Shown here piece after piece: positions 1 through 11,220 of a stretch of 64,000 nucleotides of DNA. A model generated the notes under the pieces. It searched no databases. It was not told the DNA's origin and saw only the letters and a program-made list of their open reading frames with translations. Location: assembly GCA_003008705.1 (NCBI GenBank), contig PDUO01000015.1, forward strand, positions 1,059,290 through 1,123,289, given 5' to 3'. The stretch comes from Pezicula radicicola (Eukaryota; Ascomycota; Leotiomycetes; Helotiales; Dermateaceae). Made by a program: the position numbers and the translations under genes. Within the stretch, counting starts at the first letter, position 1. Each line of letters starts with the position of its first letter.

Positions 1-1994
1 CTCGACAGGTAGTAAGCAGTCTTTTGCTAAAAAGTCGTTCTGAAGGTCGAGTAGCAACAAGGCCTGGCGTGTGCGAACGAAAGGCAGGTCTCCCTCCGCG
101 ATTTCGAATATGGGAGGCATCCTGCCTGCAGAAATGTTAGTGACTGAGCATGTCAGAGATGCCCTTGGGATCGAAACGCGCATGAGGACTCTTCAGGCTG
201 AGAAATGGCTGGCTTGTGGTGAGGGTTGTGTAAAGAGATCTCGACATACCGTGGAACAAGACTCACAACAGACGAGACAGACTAATAATGATCAATTGTC
301 ATTGTGTATCGAAGCTTGAAGTGGGGAGCGAGATGCAGTCGCAACACCACTGCATGCCGCCTGAGGGATTGAGTGGTCTCAGCGAATTGCTCGCTATCTT
401 GGGCTACAGTTCATGCTGGGTGTGTAGAGTACCGTACCGCAAAAACACCCACTGCACAGCCAACATGTTGTGGGCGACATGATAGCCGCCAGGGCTTGAT
501 CAGAGTGGTACGAGAGGAGCCGGATTTGGCTGTGATTTGCAGAGCGACAAGCCGGATCTCAGGGACGGAGATGCCGGTTGAAAAGACCGCAAAAGTGACG
601 AATGATCATGGCGAGAACATCCACTAATTAACCACCTTATCTCGATAGCTGAATTTGTGCACCACTCCACCTGTGCAGAATAACCGTTAGGGCAGAAGCG
701 TATTTTAAATAGCTTCATGCGACTCACTTTTTATTCCGGGCGGACGATCATCGCTCTTTGTTCTCCATTGCCGGCTTACAAGCCTCGCTGCTATTGCTCA
801 AGCTGCCAGCCTTCTGATAATAAACCGGCAAGACCGTCGGTGTAGGCGCAACAATACAAGAAGATCTTAAAGATTTTACCTATTATTATTATTTGCTCAA
901 ACCCCAACGACTTCACTCGACTCAGGAGATCTGGTGATCTGAGCATCAGCAAATTTGAAATGTCTCGCTGGTACCGAAGAGTATACTATCCACGACTTCT
1001 TCCTGGAGGAGGCGCATCTCACAGATCTTTCCCCCTTCACCGCATCATGTGTGTCGAAGATACTCTATGGGGAAAGGAGCAACACTCTGTAGGTTGTATT
1101 TAAGTGGAACCCGTAGTGTGAGGCCTCAGTTTGTACTGATGAGCATGTTTGTTTTCGTATCCCAACATAGTCCGATTTTCTGCAAAGTTCGAAGATCTAG
1201 TTACCAAACAAGTGAAGCAAGAAAAGCCACTTTCCTCGATTTGACAGCACACGTGGTGACGAGGTCCTTGATTTGACTTACTTCAACTGCAGTGCTTCTA
1301 GGAATCAAGCTTGCTAGCATCCAAGGTTCATGACTCCGAGCTATAGGGGTTTTCGATAGATCTTCTCGCGCTCTTCCGCAGAAGGAGCAGTTAGAGTTAT
1401 TGGTTAATTTTCATTTAAATTTGAGGACCCCTGACGATCTACGCCCGGCATCCTCAGTGATATGCGCTTAGTTAGCACTCCGTTCCCCGTACGTATTTTG
1501 TACTCTGTACTATTCCTGTGAGCGTGGTTGACAAATTCATAAAGGTACTTCGTAGTACAACGTACTCATTCACTTCGAAGATTCACAGAGGAAGAACCTA
1601 GGCAGTCAACTTCCAGTTTGCTAAACTATCTTGATACTACCGAGTAATAGAGACACAATTGTGGATTGCCTCTCTGTATCACTTTGCCTTTCAACTGCAA
1701 AGCTGGTTTTCTGGGACAGTTAGTCACTTAGTAAAGCCACATGAGAAATTTTGATCAGATGGATGTCATGTGCTTCTGGTGGTTGTCTCCTTTTATTATG
1801 ACTAAGCAAGAATTAACATGCCTCGGCATCTTACCCCAGATTTCATCGGACGTTACCCGAGCCAGGTCCTCTCGACACCTTCTGAATTCAAAGTCACTTT
1901 TATTAATCATAAATTCATCATTAGAATTACCTACCAAACCTGTGACTGAAACCTAGAGACCACAATCCGTTTCCAGCTTACACGACCGCCCATC
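1..1994. other. Intergenic stretch without a recognisable gene
   Basis: Only short open frames occur on either strand and none resembles a known protein or shows convincing splice continuation. The stretch around 1480-1570 carries several GTAC-containing words. The last few hundred bases are presumably the promoter and 5' leader of the enoyl-CoA hydratase-family gene that follows. Confidence 0.6.
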
Positions 1995-2900
1995 ATGGCT
2001 TCTCAATCCAATTACAAGTACTTCCTTGTCACCACGCCTGCGCCATACATAGCACATGTGCAAATCAATCGGCCAGAGAAGATGAATGCGTTCTTCGAAG
2101 CCATGTGGCTTGAGTTCAAAGTGATATTCGATACTCTGTCTGTCTCCCCCGAAGTCCGGGCTATCGTACTTTCTGGTGCAGGAGACCGAGCTTTCACAGC
2201 TGGTTTAGATGTACAGGCTGCTAGTCAGGGAGGTATCTTCAAGGAAGGAAGCTCAATTGATGTGGCGAGGAAAGCGGTCACCATTAAGAGACATGTGCAA
2301 GAATTTCAGGATTGCATAAGTAGTGCAGAGAAGTGTGAGAAGCGTAAGTTTCACACTTGCTGCCAAAAACCAATCTTGGACCTTAGTTAACGTTTTGTAC
2401 TACTAGCTGTAATATGCGTACTGCATGGATTCTCCTTCGGTCTTGCTCTGGATATTGCGACGTGCACCGATATTCGAATCTGCTCCTCCGACGTTAAGTT
2501 CGCTGTAAAAGAAGTAGATATTGGCCTCGCCGCAGATATCGGGACTCTAACTCGCCTTCCAAAAGTCGTCGGTAACTTCTCCTGGGTGAAAGAGGTTTCG
2601 CTATCAGCAAGGATATTCGGAGCAGAGGAGGCACTTAGAGTAGGATTCGTCAGTCAGGTTCTAGAGTCGAAAGAGCAGGCATTAGATGCTGCGATGAAGC
2701 TAGCTGCTTTGTTGGCGACCAAGAGTCCTATTGCAGTGCAAGGAACGAAAGAGCTGCTGAATCATGCGAGAGATCACAATGTTGCGGATAGTTTGAGATA
2801 TACGGGAGTTTGGAACTCCGCGGCTATTCAGACAGACGATGTTACCAGAGCAATGCTCTCCGGCCTCAAGAGAAAGGTACCTACTTTTGAGAAGCTGTAA
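1995..2900 (+). CDS. Delta(3,5)-delta(2,4)-dienoyl-CoA isomerase-like protein (enoyl-CoA hydratase/isomerase family)
   Basis: Two exons, 1995-2343 and 2407-2900, give 280 residues, the usual size for this crotonase family. The intron has a GTAAGT donor and a TACTAG acceptor. The N-terminal half has the oxyanion-hole segment AFTAGLDVQAA. Exon 2 opens with PVICVLHGFSFGLALDIA and continues with VKEVDIGLAADIGTLTRLP, a block typical of dienoyl-CoA isomerases, with the acidic residues expected there. The family shifts double bonds during beta-oxidation of unsaturated fatty acids. The C-terminus is FEKL, not a canonical SKL peroxisomal signal, so peroxisome versus mitochondrion is open. Plain enoyl-CoA hydratase is the main alternative. 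Confidence 0.85.
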
Positions 2901-3081
2901 TGAATAAGTTAGACTATAACATGACATCCTTGATTTCGGTGCTTGAGATATAGGCTTCATAGCTCTCTAAACAACCATCATGCTTAATTCCAGTCGTTCT
3001 GACTAGAGAGTAGCAATACAAGCGATGGGAGGCGGCTTTGGCTATATATCCGTAGTAAGCAAGCCATGCACTTCTGCCATT

Positions 3082-3804
3082 TCAGTCCTCCTTCCACGAA
3101 TACTTCCCCAACTCAGAAACAGCTGTCCACCCCCTCCCATCAACAACCTCCTGCCTCCTGTCCCTCTCAGACAATGCCTCCTCGACACTAACACTCAATT
3201 CAAAGCCCTGAGTTCTCTCTCTCTCAACCTTCAACCAACCTCTCCATCCCGTCATAATATCACCACCAACACCACCAATAACCACAGTACCAATCCATTC
3301 CCTACCTTTACTCAAATGATCTCCCCACAACATATATTCCTCCAAACTCTCCAGCGTAACGTTCAAATTACTCTTCGTAGGTCTCCAAATATGAACATGC
3401 TTAAATTCACAAGTAAGATGTGAAGGAGAGAAACGTCCTTCAAGATCAAGTACGGCTATCGTTCCATTGCGCGTAGTTACCGCGGAATCAATGATGTGAT
3501 ATATAAGCGGGAGAGCACGACCCGTTATAGATAACTTGCCACCATGTCGTGCCCAAAGATCATCCAAGTCCTTGAGACCAGTCCGTGCCGGCACAGCTGT
3601 ATGTTGAACGCGAAGTTCCTTTAGAATCTGTTACAGGAAAGTCAATATCCAAATGGGGACATGAAGCTTGAGCTCGTCTCCGATTTTCTTATCGATAAGG
3701 AGAACAAGGCAAGGTCTAGGACGTACATCTTCAAGACTACACTCCTCAATCTCATTGAGTAGTCGCGCACCATATACCTCCGTCGGAGAAGGAAGACCAG
3801 CCAT
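3082..3804 (-). CDS. Putative XRCC2-like (RecA/Rad51 superfamily) protein without a visible Walker A
   Basis: Exons 3804-3727 and 3627-3082 on the minus strand join in phase 0 to give 207 residues; the ATG at 3804 is the only in-frame Met near the start. The N-terminus (GARLLNEIEECSLEDILKEL, then TGLKDLDDL) resembles the start of fungal XRCC2/Rad51 paralogues. IAVLDLEGRFSPSHL resembles their Walker B strand, followed by a HIWRP segment. Where the GxxGxGKT loop should lie the sequence is LSITGRALPLIYH, so ATP binding is doubtful. The family works in homologous recombination. It is shorter than typical XRCC2 (about 280 residues in human), so it may be a degenerate paralogue or the model may miss an exon. 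The start lies 82 bp from the divergent SOM1 start. Confidence 0.5.
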
Positions 3805-3886
3805 CCTCACACCTCTATTGTACGCCCGAAGACTCCTGCCGTACCGTACAGTCACCCGATATTAGTCTGAGCAGCCGAGAGAAACC
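3805..3886. promoter_or_regulatory. 82-bp divergent intergenic region between the XRCC2-like gene and SOM1
   Basis: The two start codons face away from each other with only 82 bp between them, so both genes must share a bidirectional promoter or have overlapping 5' leaders. No TATA box is evident. This follows from the gene models rather than from a recognised motif. Confidence 0.6.
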
Positions 3887-4236
3887 ATGACACCACCCGT
3901 CGAAGCTTGGCACGCGTCTGAACTACCGCTTCGAGTGCATATTACAGCTAAGGGGATGAGGAGGAAGGGAATGAAGCAGGCGAACTTGAAGGAATGTGAG
4001 TTGTTGGAGTTGTTGCAGTATAGATGTGAGGTTGAGGAGCCGAAGAATGAGGAAAGCCTGACGATATGTTGGCCCGTCGAGAGGTTGTTTAGAAGGTGGG
4101 TTTCACTTCGAGGTTTCAATCTTGGGGTGGTTTGGCGCTGATGGGTCTAAATTTTAGGTGTCAGGACCGCAACGGGAAGTTCATGGTTGAGACGACCGCT
4201 TGGGAGGGGAGGAGTGCTGGTGGGAAGGTAGGTTGA
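3887..4236 (+). CDS. SOM1: Mitochondrial export protein Som1
   Basis: Exons 3887-4095 and 4158-4236 give 95 residues. The join restores the codon for Arg in VERLFRRCQDRNGKF and continues to METTAWEGR. The cysteine-bearing core, YRCEVEEP followed by CWPVERLFRRC, is the signature I associate with fungal Som1 proteins. Som1 is a small intermembrane-space protein that works with the inner membrane peptidase (Imp1/Imp2) in maturing exported mitochondrial proteins. The N-terminus MTPPVEAWHASELPLRV shows no cleavable presequence, as expected for a small Cys-containing intermembrane-space protein. An AG-GTAGGT sequence sits next to the stop codon, so a further 3' exon cannot be excluded. Confidence 0.75.
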
Positions 4237-4569
4237 GGAAACACTTTGGGGCTGCCGCCATTGTTCAGGAAGCCCTTCTCGCCAGATTGATATGGAGAGC
4301 GTATCAACTTCATCAATGGTGGAGACGGGTGGGAAATTTGAAGAGGAGACATGAGAAGGTCAGTTGTGGTGGTAAGACTAATACTGTACAACATTATGCT
4401 CGTTGTCTTGTTCTATATCTTAGCAGATACATAGTCTGGTAAATTTACCTCTCTTGGAGTAGGCAATGTCGGGATTACCTCCGTATACCTGAATGCGCTC
4501 ATGAATGCACCCCCAACGCCGACGCTAATATGCATGTATCCCAAACTCCAAATCCTATGACTTCCTAAA
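4237..4569. other. Convergent intergenic region
   Basis: This 333-bp gap separates the 3' ends of SOM1 (+) and TAF8 (-). It presumably holds both 3' UTRs. No coding potential is visible beyond possible extra SOM1 sequence at its left edge. Confidence 0.5.
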
Positions 4570-5593
4570 TTATAAGCCTGCCACAGGAGCCTTTCTCTTT
4601 GCGGGGACTCCCTTCCTGAAGTACACTTGCTCGGAATTGACAATCGTGCTTCGATCATCATCGTCATTTGCCATTCCATTTGTCGTGGGACGATTCCCTG
4701 CCATTAGATCTCTCATAGCCTTCTCCCACATTTCGTGTCTTTCCTTACTCCTAGGGTCTCGACTCGCAATATTCTCAACTTCTTTTTCTTTCCCAGCCTT
4801 GCTCACTTTCGTTAGACGTCTTAATGCCTCTTCACCTTGTCTTGCGGTCTTTGCTGCTTCCTCTCGAATCTTCCGAGGATCGGTTTCACGTTTCGACTCG
4901 GTCTCTGTCCATTTGTATGTATGTTTGCTGGGGAACGCAGGGAATCTCCTGGGTATGTATGCTCTGCTGGCCTTTTCCGACTCGCCACTGAGGTCGTCTC
5001 CAAGTAGTTTAGTAAGAGACTTTGTGTCTTGTTCTTCTACTGGCGGAGCAAGCTCAAATTCAAGATGTAGTTGAGCTGTAGGTATCGGCGGCTTTAGATG
5101 CGGCTGTAGGGAAAGGATGGGCAGTTGGAATCGCGAAAGTGCGTATTTGAAGTCGAGAGGGGTCGGTTGTGACCGCCTACAATTCAACATCGAGAGCGTT
5201 ACGCCGGAGAGGAAGTTCTCAGCATCTAATAAAGAAGTTAGCCATGTGATGATAAGCGTATCCTTGAGTAACCATAGAAACCAGTGCAAAATACTAACAC
5301 GAATCAACTTCGGAACACATAGCCTCCAATGCTTCTGGGGACGCTCCTGAGAAGCCCACATGCTCTAAAGCTAATGCAACTGAACGCATAAGTAGCTGGC
5401 GCGGCGCGTCATCGGGCAGTTTTAGACTGCTTGTGCTGGCTTTCAGATAATCTTCAGGTGGTGGCGTCTGAGGGGCCTCGATACGCTGCCTCTTGCTTGA
5501 ATGTTCAAACATCCCGTCGTCCTCATCCTCGCGGGCGGAGGAGGAACGTTTTCGGAGCACGGGTTGCGAAAGGGGTGGAGAGATGGGCGCCAT
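4570..5593 (-). CDS. TAF8: Transcription initiation factor TFIID subunit 8 (TAF8)
   Basis: Exons 5593-5299 and 5225-4570 give 316 residues. The intron uses GTTAGT and a TTAG acceptor; the join reads SEVDSYAENFLSGV. Residues about 50-130 form a histone-fold (bromo-associated) domain, from LLMRSVALALEHVGF through SPEALEAMCSEV to RRSQPTPLDFKYAL. The TAF8 C-terminal signature follows: AYIPRRFPAFPSKHTYKWTE. A charged, probably helical tail (KIREEAAKTARQGEEALRRL) completes the protein. TAF8 pairs with TAF10 in TFIID and bridges the lobes of the complex. The start lies 290 bp from the divergent COX9 start. Confidence 0.9.
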
Positions 5594-5883
5594 GATTTCT
5601 TAGGAACCGTTGAGTCTCGAAGAATGGAGGCCGAGTGTATATTGCGGAATGAAGGCGTTGCTGCCCAGATTCTATTAGCAAGTCTGGGTCAACATTTTGA
5701 AGTTGTGACTTCCAATGGGATTCACCCTGGAATTCGCGTTGACAGCCTTGCGCTCACCCTGAGATATCAGGCATGGAAACTAGACTAGCGCCAAATTGTC
5801 ATCCGACGTTGACATCTCCTGGTCTTTCGAACGTCAAGAATCACCACCAAGAACTTTACCACCGAGTTCAAGAAGCAAACACA
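5594..5883. promoter_or_regulatory. Divergent promoter region between TAF8 and COX9
   Basis: The start codons of TAF8 (-) and COX9 (+) face away across 290 bp. The region should contain both promoters. No individual binding site can be assigned with confidence by eye. Confidence 0.5.
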
Positions 5884-6351
5884 ATGGCAATCAAACCAAT
5901 TACTGGCGTATGTATATCTACAACCTCGAAAGTTCCTCTGTGCCATTGCGTCACTATTCTGGGGGCTGTTGGAAATATGAGCTGACTTTTTGTTCCAGAT
6001 GCTCCGTAGGGGCCTCGTCCTTGACCTCAGCGTCGCGTTCGGTGAGTGAATTAAATTGCAAAGGAGTTATGTGGTGGGAGCGCATACTATTGTGGGGAGA
6101 TATCGAGGACAAGAACTGGCTCGCCGAGGAGCAATATGAAGAGGGAAGCCCAGGACTGACGAAGCTTCCGGCAGGTCTCGGAACATCATTTGGATACCTC
6201 TTCTGGTATGTAGCACATTGTACTTTCCGGTATGGTAAGTTAGGAGTCTTACAATTGGCACAGGTACGGATACCACGTCCCAGCAGTCCGCAAGCGGGAT
6301 TTGTTCTACGCGAAGTTGGAGGACACAAGAGCAGCCAATGCCGCGGCATAA
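5884..6351 (+). CDS. COX9: Cytochrome c oxidase subunit VIIa (Cox9 type)
   Basis: Four small exons (5884-5907, 5999-6041, 6175-6205, 6264-6351) give 61 residues; yeast Cox9 has 59. The protein starts MAIKPITGMLRRGLVLDLS. A single membrane helix follows (VAFGLGTSFGYLFWYGYHV), then a charged tail VRKRDLFYAKLEDTRAANAAA. That order is diagnostic of this small structural subunit of respiratory complex IV in the inner mitochondrial membrane. Every intron has GT-AG ends, and phases agree across all three junctions. Longer open frames crossing this locus are artefacts of intron read-through. Confidence 0.92.
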
Positions 6352-7800
6352 ATGGGAATGATTGCGTGAGGTGGGAGAGGGCAAATAAAGCTGCGTCAGG
6401 AAACTGGAGCTTTAGGAGGAGATTCGTTGAGATGAAGGTGGAGATTTTCCAAGGAGGAACCGAGCTGTACATTACCAACAACGACGAAACTCTGGGCCTC
6501 AAAACTCACCTGCCATGAAAGCGACTGTGTTGCAGGTTGATTTCTATGTCACGGGTCGCCCAATCATATGGTATGCTTGGAAGGGCCATTGACCCGTACT
6601 GAGGCCACTGGAACGATAGTATCTCCTGCATTGTTGTTACCAAATCCTGTGCATCTACCAAATGTCTCTCGGTCAAGGACTTCTGTGTAGCACCCTGTGC
6701 AATCACTTGAGAGCAAGCCTTAAGATGGCATAGAGAAATTGTCCTTCGATACGCAGTTTCTCTCTGATATCTCTTTTCTATTCATCTCCTGTTCCACTAG
6801 TAAACCGTCTTGCTGATCTCATGTCGTTTCGCTCATCTTTTGTTTTGCTTTGCTTGGATTCCTTGCTTCCATCCTATTATGCACCTTTTCTGGTCAGAGA
6901 ATCAAAGGATACTCGTTGCATCCTTGGAACTCACTCAGCCAGCCGTTCGCTGTTTGATTCTGTTAATGGAATCCTTGGTCTATCAAATAACTGCTGCACT
7001 GGACACCACACCAAAGTCCTTTGGTGGCCACACTCTCAGGGGAGTTTAATTTTATAGTTTAGGCACAATCGATGTTTAGCGTTTCCAAAGGCAGGCAGTC
7101 AGTCACATTGCATTGATGACTTTGAAAGCAACGTATCTTCGAATTTCTGTGCCATTCGACAAGAGCCATAGCGCAACCTTAGAACAACCGCTGCTTTCAT
7201 TAGTCGAGTCGCCTGTGAAGAATCGAGCTCTTGCTCGTCGATCGCGACCTGAAGTGTATGTAGAACGAGACTTAAGGACTTTTCATGGCCAAGTATTTAA
7301 ACTAGAATCAGAGAAGGTCAACTAATCCTGAAATTATGTCAGTGAGTTAAGTACTCCGCTACTAATAATACAGAAATTAAATAACAATGGGACAATTTAT
7401 ACAGATTATCGAATCAAAGATTATAACCTTCAAGCTTTGTCTTCTATACGGATAGAGTTCATCATCAATTTCAGCTTCCTTACTTGAATTGCCTCGAGCA
7501 ATACCTGCACTATAGATAGTTCCAAACTCCACACACCCCATCTACCCCAATGTAATCGCGCAGATATCACAGAATGAACATATAAATTTTAATAAAAATT
7601 TTTTGGCCATATTTGCAGTCTCATCAAACTCCGACTCTCAGTTTACTCGGTGCACGTGTTTTAATTTACTAGGTTGACCCCAGCCCCGCGCTAAAGCCCT
7701 TTCGCTTAGACCAACTTCGCGAAATCCCACAATCAGCTCTTGAAATATTTCCGTCGAATATTCTCCTCGATCTCGTCGCAACTCGATTGAACAGCCCAAA
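6352..7800. other. Intergenic region upstream of RACK1
   Basis: No frame here looks like a protein-coding exon. The end nearest 7800 is presumably the RACK1 promoter and leader. An AT-rich run lies at about 7580-7610. Confidence 0.5.
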
Positions 7801-9081
7801 ATGACGGAACAACTCATTCTCAAGGGCACCCTTGAGGGCCACAGCGGCTGGGTCACCTCCCTCGCCACTTCTCTCGAGAACCCAAATATGCTCCTGTCAG
7901 GATCCCGCGACAAGACCTTGATAATCTGGAATTTGACCCGCGACGAGACCTCTTACGGATACCCAAAACGATCTCTCCACGGCCACTCTCACATCGTCTC
8001 CGACTGCGTATGTTATTTCTCGGATTGGGGCTTGGATGGAGTAGAAATTGAAGGCTAGGACAAATTGCTGAGACTGTAAATCTAGGTCATCTCCTCTGAC
8101 GGAGCCTACGCTCTCTCAGCTTCTTGGGACAAGACTCTCCGCCTTTGGGAGCTTGCCACTGGAACTACTACCCGCCGATTTGTTGGACACACCAACGATG
8201 TCCTCTCCGTCTCCTTCTCCGCCGATAACAGACAAATTGTTTCCGGATCCCGCGACCGTACTATCAAGCTCTGGAACACCCTTGGAGACTGCAAGTTCAC
8301 CATCACTGAGAAGGGACACACCGACTGGGTTTCATGCGTGCGATTCAGCCCCAACCCCCAGAACCCAGTCATTGTCAGCTCCGGCTGGGACAAGCTTGTC
8401 AAGGTAAGGAATTTTGTTATTTTGAGATCCAATTCGAGCATGTGGGGTTTTTATGATGTTAAGCAACTATAAAGTATTTGCTACTTCAGAGCCTGGGAGA
8501 CCAGGCCATGAGACCACTCAACACCAATGCACTGATAGAAAATACCCACATGCATCGATTTAAGCTCAATTGCCATTTGAGCTTCAGCTAACAGGGCTGA
8601 AATAGGTTTGGGAGCTCTCTTCCTGCAGATTGCAGACCGACCACATTGGACACACTGGCTACATTAACACCGTCACCATCTCCCCCGACGGATCTCTTTG
8701 CGCATCAGGTGGAAAGGATGGAACTACTATGCTCTGGGACTTGAACGAGTCAAAGCACCTTTACTCCTTGAACGCTGGTGATGAGATCCACGCCCTCGTT
8801 TTCTCCCCTAACCGATACTGGCTGTGCGCTGCCACCTCCAGCAGCATCATCATCTTTGATTTGGAGAAGAAGAGCAAGGTCGACGAATTGAAGCCAGAGT
8901 TCCAGTCCGTTGGCAAGAAGAGCAGAGAGCCAGAGTGTGTTAGTTTGGCGTGGAGCGGTGATGGACAGACCTTGTTCGCTGGTTACACCGATAGCCGTCC
9001 GTACTCCTTCTCCTTATTAGTCCATAAATTTACTGACTGTCTGCAGTTATCCGGGCCTGGGGTGTTATGTCGAGAGCATAG
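7801..9081 (+). CDS. RACK1: RACK1 / guanine nucleotide-binding protein beta subunit-like protein
   Basis: Exons 7801-8007, 8086-8403, 8606-8996 and 9047-9081 give 316 residues, the standard RACK1 length. WD repeats run from [19 protein letters not shown] to the end; GH and WD pairs recur ([39 protein letters not shown]). The protein ends [16 protein letters not shown]. It is a seven-bladed propeller bound to the 40S ribosomal subunit near the mRNA exit and scaffolds signalling; it corresponds to Neurospora cpc-2 and yeast Asc1. The last intron has an unusual GTCCGT donor but gives a perfect C-terminus. The second intron (8404-8605) is much longer than the others and carries a snoRNA. Confidence 0.97.
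8442..8549 (+). ncRNA. snR24: Box C/D snoRNA U24 (snR24-like) inside RACK1 intron 2
   Basis: The intron 8404-8605 holds a C box ATGATGT (8453-8459), a guide segment TATTTGCTACTTCAGA (8475-8490), a C'-like box ATGAGA (8508-8513) and a D box CTGA (8532-8535). Flanking GTGGG (8442-8446) can pair with CCCAC (8545-8549), extended by T/A pairs, giving the terminal stem. Yeast U24 lies in the intron of ASC1, the yeast RACK1 gene, and as I recall carries a nearly identical TTTGCTACTTCAG guide. U24 directs 2'-O-methylation of the large-subunit rRNA. Both position and sequence point to this assignment. Confidence 0.88.
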
Positions 9082-9904
9082 AGGAGTTTACAAGTGTGGG
9101 TTGGACTGGAAATCATGGACATGGCGACATTGCTGGGTTTGCAATTTCTTGTCATTTGAGCAAGTTGTATTCCAGAACATGGCTTACTTAAAGCTCAATG
9201 AAGAACAAAAATCAAAAGAACTTGTGTCAATACTTGGAAGCACTTATGGATTCTTGGCCGTCACGTCTAGTGAGGCTCAGAGTGGCACGGTCTTTATATT
9301 TTCTACCAAAAAGCTCGTGGTGCCCTGATATACGATTGGAGTGTTTCTAATATACAGAAACTTAATCACATTGGGTGTCAAAAAGGGAAGCAAATATTGC
9401 AAGGGTATTACAGAAGCATATACTTGAATGCCACCTTATATTATGCCAGATGTCCTTGATGCTTAGCCGAGCAACTTTATGCTTAAAGATTGGCCAACCA
9501 GCTCAAGAAGAACGACCTCTGTGCAATATGGGTAATGCACAGCTCATCTCCTCGAAAGTAACACCTGACTTACTGCCATGACAGCCAAGACAGTACAGCT
9601 GTTGAGGTCGCAATGAAAACGTCGCTTCAGCGGGCCGACGATTTGAGTGGAATAGAAAACGAAAAACTATGGCCGGCATTACTTGTTAGCACTTCGTAAT
9701 AACTCTCGGGATTGCCGTCGTTTACCAGTACTACGTATACTCTTCAAATTCACAGGATTTGTATGGTTGATTTGTCCGAGGTATATCAAACAATCTAGAT
9801 GGAACTGAGTACAGTCCTCTATAATATCTATTTACCTTCCCACTTCTCATCGTCATCGTCTTTACATTTCAAACCACAGCTAGGTACAATACTGGTCATT
9901 CAAA
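9082..9904. other. Intergenic region between RACK1 and the first LPMO gene
   Basis: It contains the RACK1 3' UTR and the LPMO promoter. An AT-rich CTATAATATC run at about 9818-9828, some 80 bp before the LPMO start, could act as a TATA element but is weak. No gene is visible. Confidence 0.4.
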
Positions 9905-11220
9905 ATGAAGTTCCAACAAACCCTCTCGTCAGCAGCCATTATTGGCCTTGCTTCATCTCATACCATCTTCACTCAACTAACCTCTGGAGGTGTAATGAAC
10001 GGTTAGCACCTTCCTCATTTCTTGTGTACATTTTGCTAATAAGCACAGGTGTTGGAGTTGGCATCAGGGACCCTTCCTATGATGGCCCAATTCAAGATGT
10101 TACTACTGAATACATTGCCTGCAATGGTGGACCAAACCCCACCACTCCCTCTTCAGTAGTCATTGATGTCAAAGCGTATGCGTTATACCTTGGAGATTGG
10201 GGTTTTCAGTAGCTGATACAAAATCAATAGCGGATCGACTGTACAGGCTACTTGGAGGCACACCTTAACGAGCGATTCGACAGATGTTGTCGATGCTAGT
10301 CACAAGGTATCAATCCTTTGAACCCTTCATCGGCAGAGATCTTTTCTGACTTGTACTCTAGGGTCCTGTTCAGGCATACTTGAAGAAGGTATCAGATGCT
10401 ACTACTGATGTTGGTTATGGCGGTATATATTATGAGAACCTTATTGAAATCAAACGCTAACGATAACTCAGATGGATGGTTCAAGATTCAGAGTGCAGGC
10501 TTAGATGTCGCAAGTAAGCTTATCACGATATTTGCTTCCGACCGTCACTAACTAAACTATCCTTCCAGCACAAGATTGGGCCGTCACAGATCTCGTATGA
10601 GTTTTCCAAACCACTTCAGATATGGGCTGTACCGTATGAGTTGGTTTACAAGAGATTATTTTGACTGGGCGAGCTTGGGTAACTTATTTGATTTGGGCAA
10701 CTTAGCTTGGGTGACCCAATTGTCCTAACTAAGATGATCTCTTATAAACCAATTCGTACGGCACCTTCTAACACTCTCTAGATTGCTGCAGGAGGAGTCC
10801 AGCAGATTCCCATTCCTGCTTGTATCACAAGCGGCCAATACCTACTTCGTGCAGAAGTACTAGCTCTACATGCAGGTACGTGAAACCAATTATGAATCAT
10901 GGCTTAGCTAACTAAAATATCGTAGCGTCATCATCAGGAGGTGCACAATTCTATGCAAGTCTGATTCTTTCTCGTGATGATAATTTTGCTCATAGTTCAA
11001 TAGCAAGAGTGTGCTCAAATCAATATCACTGGTGGCACGGGAGCAAAGAGCCCTGCTACTGTTAGCCTTCCTGGGGCCTACACGGTGCGTATTTCTGTTC
11101 AGAAGATAACTATGGGGGTTTGCTGACGGAGGCAAGGCTACCGACCCGGGTATTTTGATCAATATCTATCAGACTCTTTCGAGCTATACGCCACCGGGAC
11201 CAGCAGTTTTCACTTGCTAG
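9905..11220 (+). CDS. AA9 lytic polysaccharide monooxygenase (formerly GH61), secreted
   Basis: Ten exons (9905-10001, 10049-10175, 10231-10306, 10362-10422, 10472-10513, 10569-10594, 10782-10875, 10926-10954, 11004-11084, 11137-11220) give 238 residues. An 18-residue signal peptide ends ...GLASS, exposing His19 as the mature N-terminus, the first copper ligand. His99 in DASHKGPVQAYL is the second histidine-brace ligand, and GGAQFY ends in the axial Tyr184 with Gln182 before it. No CBM follows; the protein ends [10 protein letters not shown]9 enzymes oxidatively cleave cellulose outside the cell. Intron 6 (10595-10781) is enlarged by a MITE-like insertion. Intron 8 (10955-11003) has a GC donor, which is required to read [14 protein letters not shown]. 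Confidence 0.95.
10629..10765. mobile_element. MITE-like element, copy A, inside an AA9 intron
   Basis: Inverted termini: left TACCGTATGAGTTGGTTTAC, right (reverse complement) TGCCGTACGAATTGGTTTAT, each continuing with AAGAGATYAT. The core holds two 18-bp units, 10680-10697 and 10698-10715. The element lies wholly within AA9 intron 6, making it 187 nt where neighbouring introns are about 50 nt. It has no coding capacity. Confidence 0.8.

Noticed and set aside
5796..6518. 240-codon plus-strand frame and 182-codon minus-strand frame over the COX9 locus
   Set aside because: They read through COX9 introns or the opposite strand; the spliced COX9 model explains the region fully.
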